The translations under genes and the position numbers were made by a program. Shown one piece after another: positions 24,579 to 32,701 of a DNA stretch of 34,055 bases. The notes below the pieces were generated by a model. The model saw only the letters and a list, made by a program, of their open reading frames with translations, searched no databases and was not told the DNA's origin. Source of the stretch: Armatimonadota bacterium (GTDB lineage Bacteria; Armatimonadota; UBA5829; DTJY01); NCBI GenBank assembly GCA_025358205.1, contig JANYKG010000093.1:1-34055 (forward strand), written 5' to 3'. How positions within the stretch are numbered: position 1 is the first letter of the stretch; each line of letters opens with the position of its first letter.

Positions 24579-25994
24579 ATGACAGTGCTCACTCGCAGGC
24601 AATTCCTCGGCGGAGCGGCGGCTACCGCATCATTTGTCATCAGCAGCAGGTTCAGTCCGGTTCTAGGGGCAAACGATACCATTCGCGTGGCGGTCGTCGG
24701 CATCCACGGCAGAGGCGGGGCTCACATAGACGCCTATGCGAAGATGAAAGGAGTCGAGATCGCGTACCTGGTGGACCCGGACTCCCGGCTCTTCGCCAAC
24801 AGGATAGCGCAGATCGAGAAGCTGGGAGGGCGAGCGCCGAAATGCGTCCAGGACCTCCGCACGGCGCTGGATGACAAGAACCTGGATGCGATCTCCATCG
24901 CCTCCTGCAATCATCAGCACTGCATCCAGACGATATGGGGATGTCAGGCGGGCAAGGATGTGTACGTAGAGAAGCCGCTGAGTCAGAACATTCACGAGGG
25001 GCGCATCGCGATCGAGACGGCGCGCAAGTACAACCGGGTCGTCCAGTACGGCACGAACAAGGGGGCCAAGGGAGACATGGCCGCCGCGCTCGCACGGAAG
25101 GGAACCTACGGCAAGCTGCTTGTATCGCGCGGGCTCTGCTACAAGCGCCGTGACAGCATCGGCTTCAAACTGCCTGCCACTCCGCCGAACGAACTCGATT
25201 TCAATCTCTGGTGCGGCCCGGCACCGAAGAAAGATTACCATGAGAACCTGGTCCACTACAACTGGCACTGGTTCTGGGACTACGGTTGCGGCGACATCGG
25301 CAATCAGGGCGCCCACGAGATGCATGCGGCGCTCCACGCCATCCCAGGCGCCACGCTGCCGCACGGTGTCGTGAGCATCGGCGGAAGATTCGGCTATGTG
25401 GACCAGGGTCAGACCGCCAATACGCAGGTGACGATGTTCGACTTCGGCGACACACAGCTCATATTCGAAGTCCGCGGGCTGAAGACTGACGGATACTACG
25501 GAGAGAGTATAGGCAACACCTTCCACTTCGAGGACGGCGTGGTTGCAGGCGACAAGTTCTACCCCAATGGCGGCAAAGCCCCGGAGCCAGTGGCCCAAGT
25601 CAAGCCCGACAGGGTGAGCAAGGGCGGAAACTTCGAGGAGTTCATCAAGGCGATACGCACCCGCAATAAGGCGCTGCTCGACTGGGACATCGAGATGGCT
25701 CACTACTCGTCCGCGCTCATCCACATGGCGAACATCTCGTATCGTCTGGGGAAGAGAGTCACGTTCACCGGCATATCGGACCCCTTCGAATCAGACAAAG
25801 TTGGAAACGAGGCATTTGCCCGCATGTCCGATCATCTGAGAAACAACGGACTGCAGGTCGAACGTTCGTCGTACCGTCTGGGCCGCGAGATGGCGTTTGA
25901 TCCGGCGAGGGAGAGGTTCATCGGCGACGAACAAGCGAATGCTCTGTTGACCCGCGCGCCCAGGCCGCCTTTTGTGATCCCAGACAAGGCCTAG
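24579..25994 (+). CDS. Tat-exported Gfo/Idh/MocA-family oxidoreductase
   Basis: This is a 471-residue protein. The ATG at 24579 has AGGGGGT 5-6 nt upstream. A twin-arginine signal (TRRQFLGGAAATASF) precedes the Rossmann fold, which starts IRVAVVGIHGRGGAHIDAY. The family's EKP motif is present (DVYVEKPLSQN), and so is a His-containing stretch (HYNWHWFWDYGCGDIGNQG) in the place of the substrate-binding His/Asp motif. Members use NAD(P) to oxidise or reduce sugars and related polyols. Tat-exported versions carry the folded protein with its cofactor to the periplasm and are common in planctomycete- and armatimonad-like genomes. Substrate unknown. Terminators stand on both sides, so it is probably monocistronic. 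Confidence 0.93.
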   Translation: MTVLTRRQFLGGAAATASFVISSRFSPVLGANDTIRVAVVGIHGRGGAHIDAYAKMKGVEIAYLVDPDSRLFANRIAQIEKLGGRAPKCVQDLRTALDDKNLDAISIASCNHQHCIQTIWGCQAGKDVYVEKPLSQNIHEGRIAIETARKYNRVVQYGTNKGAKGDMAAALARKGTYGKLLVSRGLCYKRRDSIGFKLPATPPNELDFNLWCGPAPKKDYHENLVHYNWHWFWDYGCGDIGNQGAHEMHAALHAIPGATLPHGVVSIGGRFGYVDQGQTANTQVTMFDFGDTQLIFEVRGLKTDGYYGESIGNTFHFEDGVVAGDKFYPNGGKAPEPVAQVKPDRVSKGGNFEEFIKAIRTRNKALLDWDIEMAHYSSALIHMANISYRLGKRVTFTGISDPFESDKVGNEAFARMSDHLRNNGLQVERSSYRLGREMAFDPARERFIGDEQANALLTRAPRPPFVIPDKA

Positions 25995-26003
25995 TCAGTA
26001 CAA

Positions 26004-26040
26004 AGAGGGACTGGCCGCTGGACCAGTCCCTCTCCTGTTT
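26004..26040 (+). terminator. Rho-independent terminator of the oxidoreductase gene
   Basis: AGAGGGACTGG (26004-26014) pairs perfectly with CCAGTCCCTCT (26023-26033), followed by CCTGTTT. Its stem shares the GGGACTGG/CCAGTCCC core with the groEL terminator. Confidence 0.85.
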
Positions 26041-26045
26041 GGCCA

Positions 26046-27077
26046 CTACCGGGGAGGTAGAATGCCCCAACCCGCACACATGATGTCTATTGAATCTGCG
26101 TCAATGATCTTCTCGCCGTTTTCGGTTGCCACTTTGCCGTGGATGTAGATGAAGTCTCCGACATTCGGCTTGGTGTCTGATGTTTTGATGTGGATGCCGA
26201 CACGCGAGTCGGGGTGTTCGGCCAGCAGGAAGCCATCAGACTTCTTCGTCACCACCAGATGCCCGAAGTTCGCAGGTGTTCCATCGGCCTGGCTCTTGGC
26301 CCAGACCGCGCCAGGATGACCGCCCGTCGTAGTGCGCAAGATGTCCCCGCCGAACGTCCAGCCGTTGTTCGCATCGGAGAAGTACATCGCCCACATGCCG
26401 AGCGATCCGAAGTCCTGGACCGTCCAGGTGTGGCCGCCGTCGCTCGTGTGAACCATCGCATTGCCGGCGATCCAGCCTTCCTTGTCGTTGGCGAAGCATA
26501 TCACGCCGATCGGGGTCTTGGTCCCGGAGTCCTGCTTGACCCAGGTGTCGCCGCCATCGGTGGTCATGAGCACCGTGCCGGAGTTGCCGGCCGCCCAGCC
26601 GGTGTTCTCATCCCGGAAGTAGACGCCGCCCAGGCCAACCGTTACTCCGGTAGCCTGGCGCTTCCACGTCTTGCCACCGTCGGTAGTCTTCATCACGCGG
26701 CCGTTCGCACCGGAGATCCAACCTGTGTTCTTGTTCAGGAAGCAGATTCCGACAAGCGGATCCATGGTGCCGGTGCTGAGCTTGGTCCAGGTCGCCCCGC
26801 CATCGGTTGTCTTGATCACGGTGCCTTCCTGGCCGACCGCCCATCCGGTGTTCGTGTCAACGAACTTCAGGCCGTACAGCATGGCCTTGTTCCCGGTATC
26901 CTGCATCTGCCAGGTCTTGCCTCCGTCTTTGGTGGCCGCCACTTCGCCGGACATGCAGGTAGCCCAGCCGTGCTTCTCATCCGCGAAGCAGGTCTGTATG
27001 AGCTGGCCCTTAGCCGGAAGCACCTGGCGGGTCCAGGTCTGCCAGGCATCCTCCGTCCTCATCACCATGCAGCCCAC
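26046..27077 (-). pseudogene. C-terminal part of an amber-interrupted YCF48/BNR-repeat gene
   Basis: This part is 343 residues if started at the GTG at 27077. However, it is in the same reading frame as the upstream part and the frame is open all the way back to the TAG at 27177-27179, with no other stop. It continues the same repeat pattern: ACAVGYSQ-type strand, RTEDAWQTW, TKDGGKTW, TTDGGATW, TTDGGKTW, TTDGGDTW and TSDGGHTW, each followed by a GWAxG strand. The last 70 residues are not repeats (PNVGDFIYIHGKVATENGEK). No good ribosome site precedes the GTG. It is therefore best read as the second half of one exported propeller protein that would be translated only by readthrough of the TAG, unless reinitiation occurs. 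Confidence 0.75.
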
Positions 27078-27176
27078 GTCAGATCCGTTCTGAGAGTAGC
27101 CGACGGCACAGGCTGCCTTCGGGCCAAGTGAGGCTCCCCCAAGCAGGCAGCGGTCCAGTCCTTTGGACAGCGCCTG

Positions 27177-27179
27177 CTA
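27177..27179 (-). other. In-frame TAG at a conserved Trp position
   Basis: The codons around it read DGGVT-TAG-QALSKG, while all neighbouring repeats have DGGxTW. A single G-to-A change (TGG to TAG) explains the stop. Confidence 0.85.
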
Positions 27180-28241
27180 GGTCACTCCGCCGTCTGATGT
27201 CTTGAGGATCGAGTAATCGCCCACGGCCCAGCCGGTTCTCGCGTCAACCATGTGCACCCGGGGGCGAATGCCGCCAAACCCCGGCGCTCTGGTGGAAGTC
27301 CAGGTCTTGCCGCCGTCCGTGGTCCTCAGCACTCCGTCGTCCGCCGTGATGGCGATGCCATTCTGCGCATCCGAGAAGTGGAAGCTGTATATGTACTTAG
27401 CCTTTCCCAGGCTGGAGTCCGCCCAGGTCTTGCCGCCGTCCGTCGTCTTGAGGATGAGCCAGTTGGTGAGAACCCAGCCGGTGTTGGCGTCCATGAACTG
27501 GACCCCCGCGGCATGGCCTTTGTTCTGCATCGCGGTGTGTGACCAGGTCTTGCCGCCATCCGCTGTCTTGTATATGTCGAGGTCGCCACCGGTGGTGCCC
27601 ACAACATAGCCCGTGCTCTCATCTACGAACCAGACGCCCTCAAATATCCTCATCTGCTTGTCCGTTAGTGAGACGCCGCAGTCCTGACGGTACCACGTTT
27701 CTCCGCCATCGGTGGTCTTGAGGATCAGGCCTGCCTTACCGGGCATTCCCCCGACTGCCCAGCCGATGTTGTTGTTCACGAAGCAGACTGACCTCAGGCC
27801 GTCAGTCCTGCGGTCCAGCACTGTCTTCCACGTAGCTCCACTGTCGGACGTCTTGAGGATGATGCCGGTCTCGTCGCCCAGACTCGACATCCCTGCGCCG
27901 ACGGCCCAGCCGTGGTCCTTGTCCGTGAAATCCATATCATACATGAACTTGTCGGGAAGCCGTGGGCCCTGGGGGGCCCAGTTCTTGCCACCATCGGTGG
28001 TCTTCATGATGACACAGTGGTTGCCGATGATCCATCCGGTCTTGTCGTCAATGAACTGCACAGCCGACCACTGCCGGGCGCTCGGCTTCGGCATCACGGA
28101 CTCCCAACCGCCGTCACCTGTGGAAATGAACGACGCGGCGCAAGCGTTCTGTGCAAGATTCAATGAACTGAGCAGCAAGGCAAGCAAGAGAAATACAACT
28201 GAAGCAAGTACCGCCGAACTGAATCTTAGTATCTTACGCAT
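27177..28241 (-). CDS. N-terminal part of an exported YCF48/BNR-repeat protein (ends at TAG)
   Basis: This part has 354 residues before the TAG. AGAGGAG lies about 8 nt before the ATG at 28241. A signal peptide spans residues 1-36 (MRKILRFSSAVLASVVFLLL, ending NACAASF). The mature part is a string of YCF48-like/BNR propeller units: MKTTDGGKNW, LKTSDSGATW, LKTTDGGETW, YKTADGGKTW, LKTTDGGKTW and LRTTDGGKTW, each followed by a GWxxG strand. It stops inside the seventh, LKTSDGGVT, before its Trp. In Synechocystis and plants YCF48 (Hcf136) assists photosystem II assembly, but in other bacteria such propellers are general extracellular binding folds. It is the last gene of the minus-strand cluster after the sigma, anti-sigma and STN-like genes. 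Confidence 0.85.
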   Translation of the reverse strand: MRKILRFSSAVLASVVFLLLALLLSSLNLAQNACAASFISTGDGGWESVMPKPSARQWSAVQFIDDKTGWIIGNHCVIMKTTDGGKNWAPQGPRLPDKFMYDMDFTDKDHGWAVGAGMSSLGDETGIILKTSDSGATWKTVLDRRTDGLRSVCFVNNNIGWAVGGMPGKAGLILKTTDGGETWYRQDCGVSLTDKQMRIFEGVWFVDESTGYVVGTTGGDLDIYKTADGGKTWSHTAMQNKGHAAGVQFMDANTGWVLTNWLILKTTDGGKTWADSSLGKAKYIYSFHFSDAQNGIAITADDGVLRTTDGGKTWTSTRAPGFGGIRPRVHMVDARTGWAVGDYSILKTSDGGVT

Positions 28242-28303
28242 GCATGCATCTCCTCTACCATGGCAGTTCTGTACCTGGCTGATAGCACGGTCACAGCCTT
28301 GCG

Positions 28304-29470
28304 CTACTTCGGTGTGGATGCGCCATCAGACGATGCCGGGACACCCAACGCTCCCTGAGATGGTAGCGGGAGCGTCTCTATCATATACGTGGGGCTGCTC
28401 GCCAGGCCGACTTTGCGGTACTTCAGCCGACATGCAGGCAGCAAATTGTCCAGCGCCTGTTCCAGTGTTACATCTCGGAGTTGCGCTGTGATCGCCTTTG
28501 GTTTGGCAAATACCAACTCGCTCTTCACGTCTTCGCTACGAGCGGCCGATGACGACTTGTCATAGTACTCCACCTGAACGTCCGGACGTAGGCTTAGATC
28601 GCCCATCACATAGCTCTTGCCGCTCAGTGAGAGCAGCCGCTCCAGCAGCACGGTGTCCACTGCGCCGTTTGCCAGGATAGTGAACTGCTGCTGGTTTCCG
28701 CGCATGTAGGCCGCCAGTGAAACACCTTCCTTCTGAGCCTGGGAGATGCCGCCCGCCGCCTGGTTGGCATTGAGATAGTTCTGCGGCGCATATCCGCCTT
28801 GAGGCGAGTTGCTCTGAACCTGTGCTTTCTGCGGCATGTACTGGTAGGTTTGCGCCAAATCGGTCTTGCCCTTGCTGGTAACTTGAGCGCCCTTGCCCGA
28901 CGGAGGAACGAGGCCCGCTGCGGTAAGCAGGACGGCAGCAGCCATCTCGCGCGGGAACTGGTAGAACTTGGCGCCCGGCATGCGCATCCGTCCAAGGTTG
29001 TCGCCGAAGGTCCAGCCGCACGCGGGGCAGACCAGTGCGAGAGCATCCTTCACGGGCATCGGCAGGACGTTCAGAGTCACCAGATCGGGTGGCGCGATAA
29101 CTGCCGGCGCCATCGCCACCTGTGCCTGTGCCGATTTGGGAGACGGTATCGGCTGAACGATTCCCTTGTTCTCACCAGTGCTGACGATCTCAAGGTTGTT
29201 CGTCCGAAGCACGTTGGTCAGCACGTCGTTCCAGCTCGCGTTCTGCACTCGCAGGTTGACGACAATCTTGTCATAAGGCGGCGCGTCCAACGCGGGTGAC
29301 AGGGTGTACTCCCCTCCCATGTACTGAAGCATCTGCTGGATCGCCTGCTTCAGGGGCATGTTCTCCAGGTTCGCGTTGGTAGTCTGCTGTGACGTTATCA
29401 CCGGCACCTGCTGAGCCATCGCCGCGGTTCCAAGAACAAGGCATAGAATGATAATGGCTATGGTTTTCAT
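28304..29470 (-). CDS. Exported STN/secretin N-domain-like protein
   Basis: This is a 388-residue protein with AGGAGG 8 nt before the ATG at 29470. The signal peptide is MKTIAIIILCLVLGTAAMAQ. Three segments have the secretin/TonB short N-terminal domain (STN) pattern of a beta strand, a PL-x-x-A-(I/L)-x-x-(L/M) helix and another strand. They are LENMPLKQAIQQMLQYMGG with NASWNDVLTNVLRTNNLEI (35-105), VLPMPVKDALALVCPACGW (about 130-160) and AQLRDVTLEQALDNLLPACR (about 330-360). A Gln/Asn-rich linker separates them. The secretin pore domain itself is absent. Such domains sit in the periplasm in secretins and in FecA-type receptors, where they signal to anti-sigma factors. Here the gene follows an anti-sigma gene by 12 nt, which makes a signalling role possible (inference). 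Confidence 0.7.
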   Translation of the reverse strand: MKTIAIIILCLVLGTAAMAQQVPVITSQQTTNANLENMPLKQAIQQMLQYMGGEYTLSPALDAPPYDKIVVNLRVQNASWNDVLTNVLRTNNLEIVSTGENKGIVQPIPSPKSAQAQVAMAPAVIAPPDLVTLNVLPMPVKDALALVCPACGWTFGDNLGRMRMPGAKFYQFPREMAAAVLLTAAGLVPPSGKGAQVTSKGKTDLAQTYQYMPQKAQVQSNSPQGGYAPQNYLNANQAAGGISQAQKEGVSLAAYMRGNQQQFTILANGAVDTVLLERLLSLSGKSYVMGDLSLRPDVQVEYYDKSSSAARSEDVKSELVFAKPKAITAQLRDVTLEQALDNLLPACRLKYRKVGLASSPTYMIETLPLPSQGALGVPASSDGASTPK

Positions 29471-29482
29471 AAATACAGCCTC

Positions 29483-30313
29483 CTAAGACCCCATGGGTCT
29501 GCTTGATGTGGTTTCTATGATCTCTTCGCTGCCTTCGCTGTCGCGAGTATACTCGTAGACCGCGGTGGCCCCGGTTGATCTGTCGGTTGATGTTATGCTT
29601 ATCTCTGTCGGCACGGGCACGTCCGGCTGCGGGCTATCGTCAATATCGCAGGCCAATACGATGACCGACCCTTCAGGTTTCGTCTCCTTGCCTCCCGCTG
29701 AGTCGAACGCCCACGTCCCTGATGCACGACCAGGGATCGGCGCGGATGCGGGTGCCATGGCCTTCATAGCCATCGCTTCGCTGCCCGATGAATCATTGTC
29801 ATACGCCAGACCCAGAGCCGGTGGAGGCGCGGGCCTCCCCGGTGTGCGGATATCGGCCAGCGCAACCATGTTGTGTCGCACTCTGGGGCGAGACGACTCA
29901 GTAGGCTTCTTAGGCTCGGGCGCGGTCGTCGGTTCTGGCGGTGGGCCAGCCTCAGGAAGAACCGTCCGATGCTCAGAAACCTTGCTCGCAAGCTGCGGCT
30001 GAGTTGACTCGTGGGTCCTCGGCATAAGCATGATGCCCGCCAGCACGGCTGCTAGTGCGGCAGTGGCAAACACCGGACGCGCCCACGACCATCCTCTCCT
30101 CGGCTCCGGCAGGCGCAGGACGTCCAGCGCAGTCGGACATTCGACTGACTCACGCGGCTGAGCAAGTGCGCACAACGCGGCCTGATACCCCGCATACTCC
30201 GATGCGCACGCCGGGCACAAAGCCATATGTGCATGCGCCAGAGCGGCGGTCTTCTCATCTATCTCACCGGAAACCATTTCCGGCAGGATTCTTTCTATTT
30301 GACGGCAGTTCAT
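29483..30313 (-). CDS. Anti-sigma factor with zf-HC2 domain and one transmembrane helix
   Basis: This is a 276-residue protein. The ATG at 30313 overlaps the TGA of the sigma gene (ATGA), so translation is coupled. Residues 1-45 form a zf-HC2 domain (MNCRQIERILPEMVSG, then HAHMALCPAC), with Cys3 and the H-x3-C-x2-C cluster. One transmembrane helix follows at about residues 77-95 (RPVFATAALAAVLAGIMLMP). A Pro/Ala-rich extracytoplasmic region with a beta-rich tail (TEISITSTDRSTG) lies outside. In this family the cytoplasmic zinc finger holds the ECF sigma factor and the outer part senses envelope signals. The next gene, 12 nt on, encodes an STN-like exported protein that could be its partner. 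Confidence 0.85.
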   Translation of the reverse strand: MNCRQIERILPEMVSGEIDEKTAALAHAHMALCPACASEYAGYQAALCALAQPRESVECPTALDVLRLPEPRRGWSWARPVFATAALAAVLAGIMLMPRTHESTQPQLASKVSEHRTVLPEAGPPPEPTTAPEPKKPTESSRPRVRHNMVALADIRTPGRPAPPPALGLAYDNDSSGSEAMAMKAMAPASAPIPGRASGTWAFDSAGGKETKPEGSVIVLACDIDDSPQPDVPVPTEISITSTDRSTGATAVYEYTRDSEGSEEIIETTSSRPMGS

Positions 30314-30873
30314 TTCTCTATTGCCTCGTACTTCTTCTTGAAGGCGGCTCTTGCCCGATGCAGCCTGGTGCGAGCAGCGCCTTCGGAACAGCCCAGCGCA
30401 TCCGCCAACTCCACGCAGTTCAGCCCCTCGAAATAAAAGAGTACCAGCGCGCCCCGCATGTCCGGGCTGAGCTGAAGGATAGCATCCCACACCTCGTCCC
30501 TAGGCTCATCATGCACCGGCGGCTCACTCACCGCCTCGACCTTCCGCTGCAGGCTCATCTCCTGCCGGAGTATCCCTGTGCAGGAGTTTACCGCTATCCG
30601 GTACAGCCACGACCTGAATGCCGAGTCACCCCGGAACCTGTTCAACGCGCGATAGGCCTGGATGAATGTGGTCTGGGTGGCGTCCACCGCGTCATCCGGC
30701 GAGCCGAGCATGCGGTAACAGACGTTGTAGACAAAGCGTTTGTGCTGCTGAAAGAGCGAATCGAAGGCGGCACGAGACCCATCGCGTGCCTGCCTTACCA
30801 ACTCCGCGTCACGACCATACTGATCAGCAGCCAGTTCGCTCGTCATATCCAACGTGTTTCGCATTCGCCTCAT
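30310..30873 (-). CDS. ECF-type RNA polymerase sigma factor
   Basis: This is a 187-residue protein from the ATG at 30873; there is no good ribosome site there, and ATGs at 30864 and 30846 are alternatives. Sigma region 2 is seen as AAFDSLFQQHKRFVYNVCYR, DDAVDATQTTFIQAYRAL and FRSWLYRIAVNSC. Region 4 is seen as ELADALGCSEGAARTRLHRA. It is a group 4 (ECF) factor of the RpoE/SigW kind. It overlaps its anti-sigma gene by 4 nt and probably controls this operon itself. No sequence matching a known ECF promoter motif could be fixed in the 95 nt upstream. Confidence 0.93.
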   Translation of the reverse strand: MRRMRNTLDMTSELAADQYGRDAELVRQARDGSRAAFDSLFQQHKRFVYNVCYRMLGSPDDAVDATQTTFIQAYRALNRFRGDSAFRSWLYRIAVNSCTGILRQEMSLQRKVEAVSEPPVHDEPRDEVWDAILQLSPDMRGALVLFYFEGLNCVELADALGCSEGAARTRLHRARAAFKKKYEAIEK

Positions 30874-30967
30874 GATTGAGATGCGTCCTGTGCGGGATTT
30901 GTTACAGCGGAGATACAGATGTTTGTTCGGCGTGGGGTGGAGGTTTTTCCTGCTGCGTGCGGGTTGA

Positions 30968-31091
30968 ATAAAAAGAGAGCCGCTCAGCTAGGCCGAGCGG
31001 CTCATGGCAAAGGAGATGGGTTGTGACACGCGCATTTATATTATGGGGCGTTTGACGGGCGACGGTTACCTGTTATTTGTACGGGGTTTTC
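30968..31091 (-). ncRNA. Tandem structured element, left copy
   Basis: In minus-strand order the element has conserved blocks TAACAGGTAA (31075-31066), ATAATATA, TGCGCGTGTC (31034-31025), CTCCTTTGC, then a perfect stem GAGCCGCTC/GAGCGGCTC (31003-30995 with 30985-30977) and T5. The end is a rho-independent terminator. Each block recurs exactly 148 nt away in the right copy, while the sequence between blocks differs. A short RNA ending in the terminator, with an anti-Shine-Dalgarno-like CUCCUUU, is possible. A repeated 3'-UTR element is the alternative. Confidence 0.4.
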
Positions 31092-31116
31092 GGTGGATTC
31101 CGGTGGAACCGGTAGA

Positions 31117-31239
31117 AAGTAAAAGAGCCACCCGGTGTTCTGGGCGGCTCGTAGCAAAGGAGGTAATTCTTGGACACGCGCAATATATTATCTGGTAAAT
31201 CGCCTAGTCCCGATTACCTGTTAAATTTACCGGGTTTTT
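31117..31239 (-). ncRNA. Tandem structured element, right copy
   Basis: Same block order as the left copy: TAACAGGTAA (31223-31214), ATAATATA, TGCGCGTGTC (31182-31173), ACCTCCTTTGC, stem GAGCCGCCC/GGGTGGCTC (31150-31142 with 31133-31125), then TTTTACTTT. The sixth stem position is a G-U pair in a minus-strand RNA but would be A-C in a plus-strand RNA, which supports transcription from the minus strand. GGTAAAT and ATTTACC also pair within it. Its first block contains the stop codon and last codons of the radical SAM gene. Confidence 0.4.
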
Positions 31240-32686
31240 CCGCAGAGGGCGGATTCACGCTCGGCGGAAGGCCTTCGTTAATCCTACGAAGTATATCCCA
31301 GTACGCGCCACGGTGACCCGCGGCTATCGCCTGCACCAACGGCCCGTTGTCATTGTAGTTGTAGTTCCCATCGATCTCATCCATTGAGGCATGCAGAAAC
31401 CGAGGATCGTCCTTCACCAGGGCGGTAATGAAGTCCACTACGCCGATGCCTATCTCCGGCGATATGAAGTACATCGGACGCAGGAAGTCATCGTTGTCCT
31501 CAATGGCTCCGTGGAGCGCGGGATTGGAGGTCGAGACTCCTTGCGCGCGAACCATGTTCGCCAACCCCGTGCCGTTGTAGATACGCACGCCAACCGACAC
31601 TCCGACCCTCGACGGGCTGATCTCTTTCATCAGGTTGATGGTACGGCTGACGGAATCGAATGTCTCACCCGGTCCGCCCAGCAGAAGATCGTACATGAAC
31701 GTGATGCCGTGCCGGTGGCAGATTTCGGCGGTTCGACGAACATCCTCAGACGTGAAGTTACGGCCAAGGGTACGAAGCATCACGTCATCACCGTGGTCCG
31801 CGCCGAAGTCTATCCCCGCACAGCCCGCCCGCACCATCAGGTCGGCGAGTTCATCGGTGAACGGGGCAGGCGAGGCATATGTGTACCAGCGAATCCTGCC
31901 CGCCAAACCGGAAGATATGATCTCTCGGCAGACGGCTTGGGCGTGGCTGATCGGCATGTTGAACTCCGCGTCGCAGAGATGAAAGCAGTCTATCCCCTGC
32001 TCCAGCAGCGCATTCATCTCAGCGACCACATGAGATGGAGGACGCAGGCGGCACACGCTGCCCTTGCCTATGGGATCAGCGCAGTAGGTACACTTGCCGT
32101 CGCACCCGCGCTTGGTCTCTATCCCGGCCTGACCGCCTTCGCGGAAGTATCGGCGACTGTCGAGCCACTTGCGGGATCGGGCGGGCACCTGGGCGAGGTC
32201 TATCCATTCGGGGGCATTGGAAGCGAATCCGTGTTGGGTGCGGTAGACCAGGCCCGGTACGCTGGCGGCATTAGCCCCGCCTGCCAGCATCGGCAGCACG
32301 GCCTCGCCATCGCCGACCACCGCGTAGTCCGCCCCTGTGTACTCCAGCATTCCCTTCGCAGCAACGGAGAGTCCCGCCCCGCCTAGCACTATCGGCGCAT
32401 CCGTCCCTCTGCGAATCTGGGCGACAACCTCTTTGTAGAACGGCGCGAAGAAATCCTGGCTGGCGAAGTAGCAGTCGTCCGTATTGCGAACGGTCATGCC
32501 GACGAGATCTGGGGAATGCGAGGCGAAATACTCGTCCACATCCGCGCGCCAGTCCTTGGAGAAGCAGAGGTCGAGTATCTCGGGCTGGTGTCCGGCCGCG
32601 GCCAATGAATCAGCCAGATAGTCGAGCGCGATTGGCGCGACAGCGGGCTTCATGCGGTTCGGATTAATGAGTGTGACTACCGTCAT
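31214..32686 (-). CDS. B12-binding-domain-type radical SAM protein
   Basis: This is a 490-residue protein. I use the ATG at 32686 (GAGG 6-7 nt upstream), because the 14 codons of the longer frame lie in a repeat. The N-terminal 130 residues are a Rossmann-like cobalamin-binding-type domain (TLINPNRMKPAVAPIALDYL, GMTVRNTDD, PIVLGGAGLS, YAVVGDGE), but without the DxHxxG His ligand. The radical SAM core follows, with the cluster motif CDGKCTYC, the AdoMet GGxPGET-like motif (LLGGPGETFDS) and the barrel strand ending DFGADHG. Enzymes of this class use AdoMet radicals for methylations or rearrangements in secondary metabolism, hopanoids and lipids; the substrate is unknown. The last residues (EKPGKFNR) are encoded inside the right tandem element. 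Confidence 0.9.
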   Translation of the reverse strand: MTVVTLINPNRMKPAVAPIALDYLADSLAAAGHQPEILDLCFSKDWRADVDEYFASHSPDLVGMTVRNTDDCYFASQDFFAPFYKEVVAQIRRGTDAPIVLGGAGLSVAAKGMLEYTGADYAVVGDGEAVLPMLAGGANAASVPGLVYRTQHGFASNAPEWIDLAQVPARSRKWLDSRRYFREGGQAGIETKRGCDGKCTYCADPIGKGSVCRLRPPSHVVAEMNALLEQGIDCFHLCDAEFNMPISHAQAVCREIISSGLAGRIRWYTYASPAPFTDELADLMVRAGCAGIDFGADHGDDVMLRTLGRNFTSEDVRRTAEICHRHGITFMYDLLLGGPGETFDSVSRTINLMKEISPSRVGVSVGVRIYNGTGLANMVRAQGVSTSNPALHGAIEDNDDFLRPMYFISPEIGIGVVDFITALVKDDPRFLHASMDEIDGNYNYNDNGPLVQAIAAGHRGAYWDILRRINEGLPPSVNPPSAEKPGKFNR

Positions 32687-32701
32687 AGGCGCCTCGCGCA
32701 T

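Noticed and set aside
24663-25724. 353-codon minus-strand ORF
   Set aside because: It lies wholly opposite the Gfo/Idh/MocA gene, whose motifs and Tat signal are clear.
26190-27131. 313-codon plus-strand ORF opposite the BNR repeats
   Set aside because: It is a complement of repeated codons; the minus-strand repeats carry the known DGGxTW pattern.
31004-31198. 64-codon plus-strand ORF over the tandem elements
   Set aside because: It reads through both elements in different relative frames, so the protein is not conserved between copies, whereas the minus-strand RNA pairing is.
31391-32386. 331-codon plus-strand ORF
   Set aside because: It is the complement of the radical SAM gene, which has intact cluster and AdoMet motifs.
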